Positions 1 through 6,714 of a stretch of 6,914 bases of DNA are shown piece by piece. A program made the translations under genes and the position numbers. The stretch comes from JBDKGV01 sp039798005. Its GTDB lineage: Bacteria; Fibrobacterota; Fibrobacteria; UBA5070. The notes beneath the pieces were generated by a model. The model saw only the letters and a program-made list of their open reading frames with translations. It did no database searches and was not told where the DNA came from. The stretch spans positions 1 through 6,914 of the forward strand of contig JBDKGV010000193.1 in NCBI GenBank assembly GCA_039798005.1, written 5' to 3'. Each line of letters begins with the position of its first letter. Position 1 is the stretch's first letter.

Positions 1-199
1 GGATGCCCAGCAACGACCCGACGAGCTCGCCGTCGATCCATGCCCCCACGAGGCGATAGTCTTCACGATCCTTGATGGCGTGGAAGTTCCGGTGCATTGC
101 TTGGAGATCCGTGGGCTGACCGGACAATTCCTGAAGCAGGATGGCAAGGCGCTCAAGGTCGGGTTCGCCGACGGGGCCGATGGTCAGGGGCGCGTTCAT
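1..199 (-). CDS. GNAT-family N-acetyltransferase, N-terminal part (runs off the left edge)
   Basis: Only the first 66 codons are in the window, with no stop before base 1. The start is ATG at 199-197, which overlaps the TGA of the upstream GNAT gene in an ATGA junction. The visible protein begins MNAPLTIGPVGEPDLERLA and continues through RLVGAWIDGELVGSLLGI. This matches the usual GNAT opening: beta1, an amphipathic helix pair, then the beta2-turn-beta3 hairpin (residues about 49-66) before the acetyl-CoA loop. The acetyl-CoA binding motif lies outside the window, so the acceptor substrate cannot be judged. It is the fourth gene of the minus-strand operon and the second consecutive GNAT gene. 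The two visible N-termini are not close copies, so a recent tandem duplication is unlikely. GNAT membership is an inference from partial sequence. Confidence 0.75.
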   Translation of the reverse strand, partial: MNAPLTIGPVGEPDLERLAILLQELSGQPTDLQAMHRNFHAIKDREDYRLVGAWIDGELVGSLLGI

Positions 200-714
200 G
201 CGCCTTCAATCCTTCGTCCGAAGTACAAGTGGTCCAAGGTTTTTTCGCCATATTCGACGACATCGGGAAGAGTGCCCCAGAGGGTGAAGCCGAACCGTTC
301 CAAAAGCGCGATGCTGGCGGTGTTTGCTGCGATGACAATCGCGATCAAGGTTCGGAGGTCGTGCCCTTCGGAAAAATCGAAGGCAGCCTGAAGCAAGGCG
401 CTTGCGACACCGCTTCGGCGATGCTCCTGATCGACGTAGTAGCTGATCTCTGCGGTTCTTTGTAGTGCCGCCCTACCTTTGCGGTAGGAGCTCAACGAGA
501 CATAGCCGACCACGATCCCCTGAAGTTCGGCCACCAGGACAGGATGCAAGACATCGTGTTCCCGCAACCAAGCGGCACGTTCGACCTGATCGACCGGCTC
601 GGTGTCACCGGTCCTCAAGCCTTCCAAGATCGCTTGGTTGTAGATGCGCACAAGCGCGGGGATGTCTGCCTCTTGGGCGTTGCGGATCATCATGGTCGGG
701 ATGCCTGTCCTCAT
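196..714 (-). CDS. GNAT-family N-acetyltransferase, phosphinothricin acetyltransferase/YncA-like
   Basis: Complete 172-residue protein of normal single-domain GNAT length. The first domain residues, MIRNAQEADIPALVRIYNQAI (from about residue 9), are typical of the PAT/YncA branch. The core strand AEISYYVDQEH (88-98) leads into the acetyl-CoA pyrophosphate loop RRSGVA (99-104). Next comes the strand IAIVIAANTASIALLERFGF (124-143), with the family's N-x-x-S-x-x-L-x-x-x-x-GF signature. Enzymes of this branch transfer acetyl from acetyl-CoA to an amine, often an amino acid or its toxic analogue. The true substrate is unknown here. The C-terminus EYGEKTLDHLYFGRRI differs from the K-F-G-x-W ending of well-known PAT enzymes, so an antibiotic-resistance role should not be assumed. 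The start at 714 shares an ATGA junction with the bestrophin-like gene. ATG codons at 693 and 690 would give MMIRNAQ and MIRNAQ and are possible alternatives. The stop overlaps the next GNAT gene. Confidence 0.9.
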   Translation of the reverse strand: MRTGIPTMMIRNAQEADIPALVRIYNQAILEGLRTGDTEPVDQVERAAWLREHDVLHPVLVAELQGIVVGYVSLSSYRKGRAALQRTAEISYYVDQEHRRSGVASALLQAAFDFSEGHDLRTLIAIVIAANTASIALLERFGFTLWGTLPDVVEYGEKTLDHLYFGRRIEGA

Positions 715-1622
715 GTCTCGATGAAGTCGACGGTCGTGTCTTGCGGGGGCGGCAGGGTCTCGCCCAGCATCTCGCGCAAGGTGCTTTCGATCATGCGCGA
801 GATGGCATCCAGCGCAAGGTCGTTGGGGGCCGTACCGAAGGGCTCCTCGATTTCGGCGCCCAAGGCTTCCAGGGCAAAGAAGGTGTAGACCACAAAGGCC
901 GTGATCAGCGGGGTCATCCAGCCGATGGTGTCCACCAGCGCAAAGGGTAGCAGCAGGCAGTAGAAGTAGATGGTGCGATGGATGATGACCGCATAGGCGA
1001 AGGGAATGGGCGTGCTTGCGATGCGCTCGCAGCCGCCCAGAGCCTCGGAGAGCTTGCCCAGCGGCACTTCCAGCGCCGGTACGATCATCGGCTCAATGGT
1101 TCCCTCACGGCGGCGCTCGGCGATCCATTCCCCGGCCATCAGCAGAAGGACGGCCGGCTTGAAACGCACCGGCGCCAGGCGTGTGCAGGCATCCGCAGGC
1201 AGCAGGCGCCCGAGGTCGGCGGACGGATCCGAGCCGCGCAACTGGTGGCGCAGGGCGTGGACGAAGGCCATCAGGATCAGGCCAAGCGATCGGGAGTGGT
1301 CGGGAGTGTCCACATGCGTGAGCCCTTGGCGCAGGAGGCTTCGCGTCCCGTTCAGGATGGCACCCCACAGGGTACGCGCCTCCCAGTAGCGGGCGTAGCT
1401 GGTGTTGTTGCGAAAGCCCAGGAAGATCGCCATGGTCAGTCCGATCAAGGAGAACGAAAGCACGTTGAGGGGAATCTTCCATTGGAAGATCTGTCCATGC
1501 AACACCGTCACCACCGTGGCAATCGCAGTGGCGAACAGAAGCTGCGGCAGGATGACCGGCACGACCGACCCGCGCAGCACGAAGAGCATCCGCAACCAAT
1601 GGGGGCGTGGGCGCAGGATCAT
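711..1622 (-). CDS. Bestrophin-like (UPF0187/YneE family) membrane channel protein
   Basis: 303 residues, close to the usual 290-310 of bacterial bestrophin homologues. Family landmarks are visible in order: hydrophobic segments at about 18-40 and 52-70; the signature FLGFRNNTSYARYWEAR (67-83) with LWGAI after it; a helical cytoplasmic stretch; CERIASTPIPFAYAVIIHRT (198-217); the hydrophobic segment IYFYCLLLPFALVDTIGWM (218-236) and a last one to about 255; then EIEEPFGTAPNDLALDAI (257-274). Bacterial homologues form pentameric ion channels in the cytoplasmic membrane. The Klebsiella protein was characterised as a sodium-selective channel, whereas animal bestrophins conduct chloride, so ion selectivity cannot be called. 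The ATG at 1622 is chosen because MILRPRPHW is a typical N-terminus and overlaps the preceding stop as ATGA. The open frame continues to 2000, but that stretch is antisense-frame noise within the preceding gene. The C-terminal tail PPPQDTTVDFIET ends in the ATGA overlap with the GNAT gene. Confidence 0.93.
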   Translation of the reverse strand: MILRPRPHWLRMLFVLRGSVVPVILPQLLFATAIATVVTVLHGQIFQWKIPLNVLSFSLIGLTMAIFLGFRNNTSYARYWEARTLWGAILNGTRSLLRQGLTHVDTPDHSRSLGLILMAFVHALRHQLRGSDPSADLGRLLPADACTRLAPVRFKPAVLLLMAGEWIAERRREGTIEPMIVPALEVPLGKLSEALGGCERIASTPIPFAYAVIIHRTIYFYCLLLPFALVDTIGWMTPLITAFVVYTFFALEALGAEIEEPFGTAPNDLALDAISRMIESTLREMLGETLPPPQDTTVDFIET

Positions 1623-2344
1623 GGGGCCAGGACCGCCGCCGGAAGTGCGATGCCGTGCGTGGAGATCTCGCCGTCGAAGGTCGAGACGAAGCCGGCGCGT
1701 GCCGGGAAAGGCGCGATGCCAAAGAGCCGTTGCAGGTCCTCGTCGTCGGAGGTGGCAAAGTAGGCCTGCACCTCGTCGAAAAGGACACCTTCCATGTATC
1801 CCATCTTCAGGAGCTTTGCGGTCATGCGTTCCCAGACCTCGGGACTCTCCTCCCGCCAGGATTTGACAAGATCCGTCATCCGTGCGCGGTAGTCCGGGGA
1901 GAGCGCGAACAGGGCGTGGGCGAGCTCGTGAGAAACGACTTCGCGCAGGTCCGAGGAATCGGCACAGCTTCCGATGACATAGAAGTCCTGCCGGTCGCAA
2001 GCCTTCCCGAGCAGGCCTTCGACCGCCGCGACAAGCGCCTTCTCCTTCTCAAGCAGGCCTTCCGACGGGAACAGCTCCCGCCACTGCCGCCAGACCTTTC
2101 CCGGTACGTTGAAGCCACCCCAATCCAGCGTGTAGGTGAAGTTTCCCATCCGGCCAGCATAGGCGTCCATGAACTCCTCCAAGGTGAAGAAGCGGCCCTG
2201 GATCCCGGGGATGTCCGACTCGTAGAACTCCTGCAGGCGCATGAAGCTGGCGCACAGGTCGTAACGCGCCGCATAGTGCAGGTGCAGGATCTGGGAACGC
2301 TCTCCGACCGGAAAGACCGCTTGGCTGGGATGGGTGATGGACAA
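1619..2344 (-). CDS. Unrecognised protein with an HELAH zinc-metallopeptidase-type motif
   Basis: I do not recognise the family. With a TTG start at 2344 the protein has 241 residues, no signal peptide and no membrane segment. An aromatic-rich N-terminal half contains HLHYAARYDLCASF (21-34) and RFFTLEEFMDAYAGRMGNFT (51-70), followed by YTLDWGGFNVPG (71-82). The strand FYVIGSCAD (121-129) precedes DLREVVSHELAHALFAL (132-148), which carries HExxH at His139, Glu140 and His143. Glu191 in LFDEVQAYFA (188-197), about 48 residues later, is a plausible third zinc ligand of gluzincin type. That assignment is inference. TTG 2344 is favoured because GAGG sits 5 nt upstream. An in-frame TTG at 2410 would add 22 residues of unremarkable sequence (CVANRCYFRTRKQ...). 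The stop overlaps the bestrophin-like start as ATGA, placing this gene at the head of the operon. Catalytic activity is unproven. Confidence 0.85.
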   Translation of the reverse strand: MSITHPSQAVFPVGERSQILHLHYAARYDLCASFMRLQEFYESDIPGIQGRFFTLEEFMDAYAGRMGNFTYTLDWGGFNVPGKVWRQWRELFPSEGLLEKEKALVAAVEGLLGKACDRQDFYVIGSCADSSDLREVVSHELAHALFALSPDYRARMTDLVKSWREESPEVWERMTAKLLKMGYMEGVLFDEVQAYFATSDDEDLQRLFGIAPFPARAGFVSTFDGEISTHGIALPAAVLAP

Positions 2345-2349
2345 CGTGG

Positions 2350-2353
2350 CCTC
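2350..2353 (-). promoter_or_regulatory. Shine-Dalgarno site supporting the TTG start at 2344
   Basis: On the minus strand the sequence reads AGCGAGGCCACG followed by TTG. GAGG lies 5 nt from the TTG, a good spacing. The competing TTG at 2410 has only AGG in CAGGCGGC upstream. This site decides the preferred start of the HELAH protein. Confidence 0.5.
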
Positions 2354-2410
2354 GCTTTGGTAACCGATCTGCTTGCGTGTACGAAAGTAGCAACGATTGG
2401 CAACGCACAA

Positions 2411-2566
2411 GCCGCCTGGAAGGGACGGCCAAAGGCCGTCGCCACCGCGCGGCAGGGATGCAACGCCCGGCGCGGGGCCGACCGGAGGGCAGCCTGGAAG
2501 GGGGCGACCCCGGCCTTGCCGGGGATGTGCCCGAAAACGAAACAGGGAGAGCGGAGAGGGCCTGAA
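2411..2566. repeat. GC-rich hairpin-bearing intergenic repeat region
   Basis: This lies in the divergent spacer between the HELAH gene and the helicase gene. The 11-bp direct repeat GCCTGGAAGGG occurs at 2414-2424 and 2492-2502. Each copy is followed at once by a perfect hairpin. The first is GACGGCC-AAA-GGCCGTC (2424-2440). The second is CCCCGGC-CTT-GCCGGGG (2508-2524). Between them is a weaker pairing, GCCC (2465-2468) with GGGC (2475-2478). No T tract follows either hairpin and no gene ends here, so these are not ordinary terminators. They could be a genomic repeat unit, a leader RNA structure for the helicase, or sequence for a bound protein. A purine-rich tract (AGGGAGAGCGGAGAGGG, 2544-2560) follows. 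No coding sequence is apparent in 2345-2581 apart from the possible N-terminal extension of the HELAH protein. Confidence 0.6.
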
Positions 2567-2567
2567 C

Positions 2568-2573
2568 TAGATT
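2568..2573 (+). promoter_or_regulatory. Candidate -10 box for the helicase gene
   Basis: TAGATT fits the TAnnnT core of a sigma70-type -10 element and ends 8 nt before the ATG at 2582. Transcription from it would start at or just before the ATG and give a leaderless mRNA. No convincing -35 box is visible 17 nt upstream, where the sequence is purine-rich, and this weakens the call. Confidence 0.3.
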
Positions 2574-2581
2574 GTGTGGCC

Positions 2582-4288
<1,707 letters not shown>

Positions 4289-4307
4289 GGCGGCCCTTGA
4301 TGCATTG

Positions 4308-4338
4308 ATCGGAGGGTCCATGCCGGACCCTCGATTTT
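4308..4338 (+). terminator. Rho-independent terminator after the helicase gene
   Basis: A perfect 8-bp stem, GAGGGTCC (4312-4319) and GGACCCTC (4325-4332), encloses the 5-nt loop ATGCC. The stem is extended by ATC (4308-4310) pairing with GAT (4333-4335) around one bulged G. A TTTT run (4335-4338) follows directly. It begins 20 nt after the helicase TGA. It ends 7 nt before the methyltransferase ribosome binding site, so it separates two same-strand genes. Confidence 0.85.
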
Positions 4339-4345
4339 CCTTCAC

Positions 4346-4350
4346 GAGGG
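4346..4350 (+). promoter_or_regulatory. Shine-Dalgarno site of the methyltransferase gene
   Basis: GAGGG is followed by AATGATG, which offers two adjacent ATG codons at 4352 and 4355. Spacing from GAGG is 2 nt to the first and 5 nt to the second. The second ATG (protein MNVLLK) is therefore the likelier initiator. Confidence 0.55.
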
Positions 4351-4351
4351 A

Positions 4352-5263
4352 ATGATGAACGTCCTGCTGAAATGCGCCATCCAATGGGGGCTGTCGTTGG
4401 CTCCGGGTGGTCATCGCATCAATGATCGGCTGCAGAGGATCCGGAAGATGCTGCCGGATTGGCATTTCGAGAAGAAGATCGACGATGCCCAAATCATCCT
4501 GGATCTGGTCAAGGCGCATTCCTTGACGGATACGGGATCGGCTCCGCTGGTCGGAATGGAGATCGGCGCCGGTTGGGATGTGCAGTTGGCGCTTGCCTTG
4601 CGCGCCTTTGGGCTGGGCAAGATCCATTGCATCGACATCAGCCGTCATCTGGACAGGCTGCGCATCGGGGAAGCCGTCCGGCGCGTGCGGGCCAAGGGGG
4701 ATGCGGCGGGTTCCGCCGTGCCTGAATGGGATTGCGCATCGGACTCAAGCGTCGAAGGTGACTTGGAATCGCGCTATGGGATCCATTATCTCGCACCGTG
4801 CGATGCCCGGAAGACCACGTTCTCGACCGGATCCTTGGATCTGTTCTTGAGCTACAACGTATTCGAGCACATCCCGCGGGATGATCTCTTTGCGATTCTT
4901 CAGGAATCCCATCGCCTGCTGAAGCCCGGTGCCGTTGCGGTGCATTTCATCGACCTCCAGGACCATTGGGCGTATGCCAAGCCGGGGGTTCCGGTCCATG
5001 GCTTCCTGCGGCATGGACGATTCGCGTGGAACCTCCTCAATCCACCGATCCACTTCCAGAATCGCCTGCGCAGCAAGCAATTCAAGGAACTGGCCCGCGA
5101 GGCGGGATTCGAACTGGTCGAAGCCTTGGAAACCGAGGCAAGTCCCGAGCAGTTGGCGATGCTGCGCACTCCGGGTTTCCTGCACGAGGACCTCCGTTCC
5201 TTGGGCACCCCGGAGGAGCTGGGAATCACGTTCTTGAGGATGGTTCTCAGGAAGCCTGCATAG
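4352..5263 (+). CDS. Class I SAM-dependent methyltransferase
   Basis: 303 residues from the first ATG, or 302 if initiation is at 4355, which has the better ribosome-binding spacing. Residues 68-78 (VGMEIGAGWDV) form the SAM-binding motif I, E-x-G-x-G, at the end of strand 1. IHCIDIS (91-97) is strand 2 with Asp95 placed to bind the SAM ribose. Asp151 and LDLFLSYNVFEHIPRDDL (162-179), then LKPGAVAVHFIDL (190-202), are the strand 4 and strand 5 blocks of the Methyltransf_11/25 type. The C-terminal part, WNLLNPPIHFQNRLRS (226-241) and ELAREAGFELVEALE (246-260), resembles methyltransferases found among polysaccharide and secondary-metabolite genes. The substrate cannot be identified. An N-terminal region of about 65 residues precedes the fold. 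The gene follows an intrinsic terminator with no obvious promoter of its own, and is followed after 2 nt by the lipoprotein gene. Confidence 0.9.
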   Translation: MMNVLLKCAIQWGLSLAPGGHRINDRLQRIRKMLPDWHFEKKIDDAQIILDLVKAHSLTDTGSAPLVGMEIGAGWDVQLALALRAFGLGKIHCIDISRHLDRLRIGEAVRRVRAKGDAAGSAVPEWDCASDSSVEGDLESRYGIHYLAPCDARKTTFSTGSLDLFLSYNVFEHIPRDDLFAILQESHRLLKPGAVAVHFIDLQDHWAYAKPGVPVHGFLRHGRFAWNLLNPPIHFQNRLRSKQFKELAREAGFELVEALETEASPEQLAMLRTPGFLHEDLRSLGTPEELGITFLRMVLRKPA

Positions 5264-5265
5264 CT

Positions 5266-6147
5266 GTGAAGCAAAGGGTGACTCGATGCACGGGCAGGGC
5301 ATTGCGTCATTGTGCATGCCGGTTTGCCGTGGCGGGCATTCTCCTTCTGGGGTGCGGATGCAGCAGTGGCACCCGGACGCTCGTGGACGGCAAGGTCGCC
5401 TTGCCGAGCCCGGTCCTTCCGGCCCTGCCGATCGGGGAAGGTGTGGGCATCGGCGCCGGAACGGGAACCACGGTGAGCCAGACACGGACCCGACCGCTCC
5501 ACTGGTCTTCCGAACGGCCCTTGGATCTCGCGGAGCGTCGTTGGGGAATCGGGGCGGAGCTGCGGGTGGCGTCCCGAGGTGTGCAATACTGGATGGAGTT
5601 CGCGACGGGGAGCCATCATGCCGGGCTGGACGCCACGATGGTGACAGCTTGCGCGGGGCACGAAATCCCTCTGCCGGGCTGGAGCCTCATGCCTTGGCTG
5701 GGTCTGGGGCTTGGAATCCACGAGGCGGACTACACGGCCCGGGACGACTATCCCTGTGAGGACTTCGGATGCGATCGCACCCCCAAGTCGGACAGTGCGC
5801 TGCGGGCGGATTTCCTGCGCATCCCCTTGGAACGCAGGAGCGAATCGGTCAATTCGGGACTGCTCTCGCTTGGTGTCACGCTCCTTGCCTTCCGGGACTC
5901 GCCCGCTTCCCCCTACCTCGCCGGGCGCCTTTTGGCGGGTGGCAAGCTGGGAAAGGACTCTGAGATTTCGGTCTCCAACCCGGTCGACATCAGTCGATGG
6001 TTCGTCGATGCAGGGGTGCGCGTGCGGGCCGGAGTGCGCTGGGAGCTGCTGGCCGGTGCCGGGGTGAACGGCTACCATGAAGCACGCATCCGTGGGATGG
6101 ATGCGAATCTGAATGCTGGCATCCGGTGCCTCCTTCCGGGGCCCTGA
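5266..6147 (+). CDS. Predicted lipoprotein with a beta-barrel-like body, function unknown
   Basis: 293 residues from a GTG start 2 nt after the methyltransferase TAG. AGGAAG at 5249-5254, inside the methyltransferase end, is the ribosome binding site, 11 nt away. An in-frame GTG at 5278 is an alternative. The N-terminus has a basic region rich in Arg, a hydrophobic stretch FAVAGILLLG (20-29) and a lipobox LLGC with Cys30, followed by GCSSG. This predicts lipidation and anchoring at the outer membrane or periplasm. The mature part has many alternating, Gly-rich strands, for example WGIGAELRVAS (93-103), LMPWLGLGLGI (141-151), GLLSLGVTLLAF (198-209), YLAGRLLAGGKLG (217-229), WFVDAGVRVRAGVRWELLA (245-263) and ANLNAGIRCLL (280-290), as in outer-membrane barrel proteins of about eight strands. 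Cys164 and Cys169 (YPCEDFGC) could form a loop disulphide. I recognise no named family. Confidence 0.8.
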   Translation: MKQRVTRCTGRALRHCACRFAVAGILLLGCGCSSGTRTLVDGKVALPSPVLPALPIGEGVGIGAGTGTTVSQTRTRPLHWSSERPLDLAERRWGIGAELRVASRGVQYWMEFATGSHHAGLDATMVTACAGHEIPLPGWSLMPWLGLGLGIHEADYTARDDYPCEDFGCDRTPKSDSALRADFLRIPLERRSESVNSGLLSLGVTLLAFRDSPASPYLAGRLLAGGKLGKDSEISVSNPVDISRWFVDAGVRVRAGVRWELLAGAGVNGYHEARIRGMDANLNAGIRCLLPGP

Positions 6148-6177
6148 AGCCGTCGGAACCCGGGCGCAGGGCGCCAA

Positions 6178-6201
6178 GACGGGGGGCTACCGGCCCTCGT
6201 C
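6178..6201. terminator. Possible shared hairpin between convergent genes
   Basis: GACGGGGG (6178-6185) pairs with CCCTCGTC (6194-6201), 8 bp with one G-T wobble around an 8-nt loop. It lies in the 56-nt gap between the stop of the lipoprotein gene and the stop of the oppositely oriented MarR gene. Its position suits a bidirectional terminator. No T tract follows on either strand, so intrinsic termination is doubtful. Confidence 0.3.
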
Positions 6202-6203
6202 TG

Positions 6204-6653
6204 TCAAGTTCCGGCGATGGTGCTCATGACCGTGCGCCAGGCCGTTTCGGTTTCGGGGCCGGCTTCCCGGAAGACCTCCTCCATGCGCTGGCGCTGGAGT
6301 CCCGAGAGGGTGGCTTCCAGGTGGGCTCCATCCTGGGTCAGGCGCAGTTCGCGGACCCTGCGATCCGTCGCGTTGATCCGGGACTCCACGAGCCTCATCT
6401 CCAGCAGTTGGCGCAAGGGAGCGTTCAAGGCCTGCTTCGATACGCCCAGGATCTCCAGCAGCCCGTTCACGGAGATCCCGGGATGGCGTCCCGTGAAGTA
6501 CAGGATCCGGTGATGGACACGCTGCAGTCCCTTGGTCTCCAGGATCCGGTCGGGGCCGGCGGTGAAGGCGCGGTAGGCGAAGTGGAAGAGCTCCAGGGCC
6601 CGGTTCAGGGCGGCTTCGCGCAATGGGTCAATAGCCTTGACTTTGTTTCTCAT
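6204..6653 (-). CDS. MarR-family transcriptional regulator
   Basis: 149 residues, the usual MarR length. N-terminal helices (about 10-40) form the dimer region. LQRVHHRILYFTGRHPGI (43-60) leads into the helix-turn-helix SVNGLLEILGVSKQALNAPL (61-80), followed by RQLLEMRLVESR (81-92). The wing is INATDRRVRELRLTQDG (93-109), with the family's Asp97-Arg98-Arg99 before the beta-hairpin. Long C-terminal helices complete the dimer interface. MarR proteins are dimeric repressors that usually leave DNA when they bind a small molecule. Three copies of a 15-bp palindrome cover its own promoter and that of the divergent aminotransferase gene, so it very likely represses both; the ligand is unknown. The ATG at 6653 lies 7 nt after a perfect TATAAT, so the mRNA would be leaderless or nearly so. 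AGGAAG (6660-6655) precedes the ATG but would lie upstream of the predicted transcription start. Confidence 0.93.
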   Translation of the reverse strand: MRNKVKAIDPLREAALNRALELFHFAYRAFTAGPDRILETKGLQRVHHRILYFTGRHPGISVNGLLEILGVSKQALNAPLRQLLEMRLVESRINATDRRVRELRLTQDGAHLEATLSGLQRQRMEEVFREAGPETETAWRTVMSTIAGT

Positions 6654-6684
6654 GCTTCCTATTATAGGTCAATGTCCTTGACTT
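6626..6684 (+). repeat. 18-bp direct repeat, candidate MarR operators 1 and 2
   Basis: GGTCAATAGCCTTGACTT (6626-6643) and GGTCAATGTCCTTGACTT (6667-6684) match at 16 of 18 positions and are offset by 41 bp, close to four helical turns. Each contains GTCAA-5 nt-TTGAC, an inverted repeat of the size MarR dimers bind. Copy 1 lies inside marR codons 5-9. Copy 2 fills the spacer of the marR promoter. Confidence 0.8.
6637..6665 (+). promoter_or_regulatory. Aminotransferase promoter
   Basis: TTGACT (6637-6642), a 17-nt spacer and TATTAT (6660-6665) give a near-consensus sigma70 promoter. The predicted start is near 6672, leaving a leader of about 43 nt. The -35 box is the right half of operator 1 and the -10 box overlaps the marR -10 box on the other strand. 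Operators 2 and 3 lie across and just after the predicted start. Confidence 0.7.
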
Positions 6685-6690
6685 GATCAA
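6661..6690 (-). promoter_or_regulatory. marR promoter
   Basis: On the minus strand, TTGATC (6690-6685) is the -35 box and TATAAT (6666-6661) a perfect -10 box, with an 18-nt spacer. Operator 2 occupies the spacer and operator 3 overlaps the -35 box. The predicted transcription start is about 6654, at the marR ATG. Confidence 0.75.
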
Positions 6691-6699
6691 GGGGATTGA
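6669..6699. promoter_or_regulatory. Extended inverted repeat, operators 2 and 3 head to head
   Basis: TCAATGTCCTTGA (6669-6681) and TCAAGGGGATTGA (6687-6699) are inverted copies matching at 11 of 13 positions around CTTGA. The right arm is a third, minus-strand copy of the operator (GTCAATCCCCTTGAT, 6700-6686), with one deviation from the GTCAATnnCCTTGAC pattern. The perfect palindrome CTTGATCAAG (6682-6691) sits at the centre. A further half-site, TCAAGG (6701-6706), runs into the aminotransferase Shine-Dalgarno. Confidence 0.75.
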
Positions 6700-6702
6700 C
6701 TC

Positions 6703-6709
6703 AAGGAGG
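6703..6709 (+). promoter_or_regulatory. Consensus Shine-Dalgarno of the aminotransferase gene
   Basis: AAGGAGG is a full match to the anti-Shine-Dalgarno core and lies 5 nt before the ATG at 6715. It is the strongest ribosome binding site in the window and fixes this start. Confidence 0.85.
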
Positions 6710-6714
6710 CGAAA

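Noticed and set aside
196..714. Phosphinothricin or antibiotic resistance gene
   Set aside because: The fold matches the PAT branch, but the C-terminal signature differs from true PAT enzymes and many relatives act on amino acids, so a resistance call is not supported.
1623..2000. N-terminal extension of the bestrophin-like frame
   Set aside because: It is out of frame within the HELAH gene, Arg-rich without motif, while the family N-terminus begins at the ATGA junction at 1622.
2345..2410. 22-residue N-terminal extension of the HELAH protein from TTG 2410
   Set aside because: This is possible but less likely: the TTG at 2344 has a better-spaced GAGG, and the added residues show no conserved character. 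A weak promoter-like stretch also falls in this interval on the minus strand.
1607..2581. In-frame 5' extension of the helicase reading frame
   Set aside because: It is antisense to the well-supported HELAH gene, shows no helicase-family sequence, and the conserved family architecture begins after the ATG at 2582.
4745..6177. Two long minus-strand open frames opposite the methyltransferase and lipoprotein genes
   Set aside because: Both are composition shadows, Pro/Arg/His-rich and without recognisable domains. The plus-strand genes have a SAM-binding motif and a lipobox respectively.
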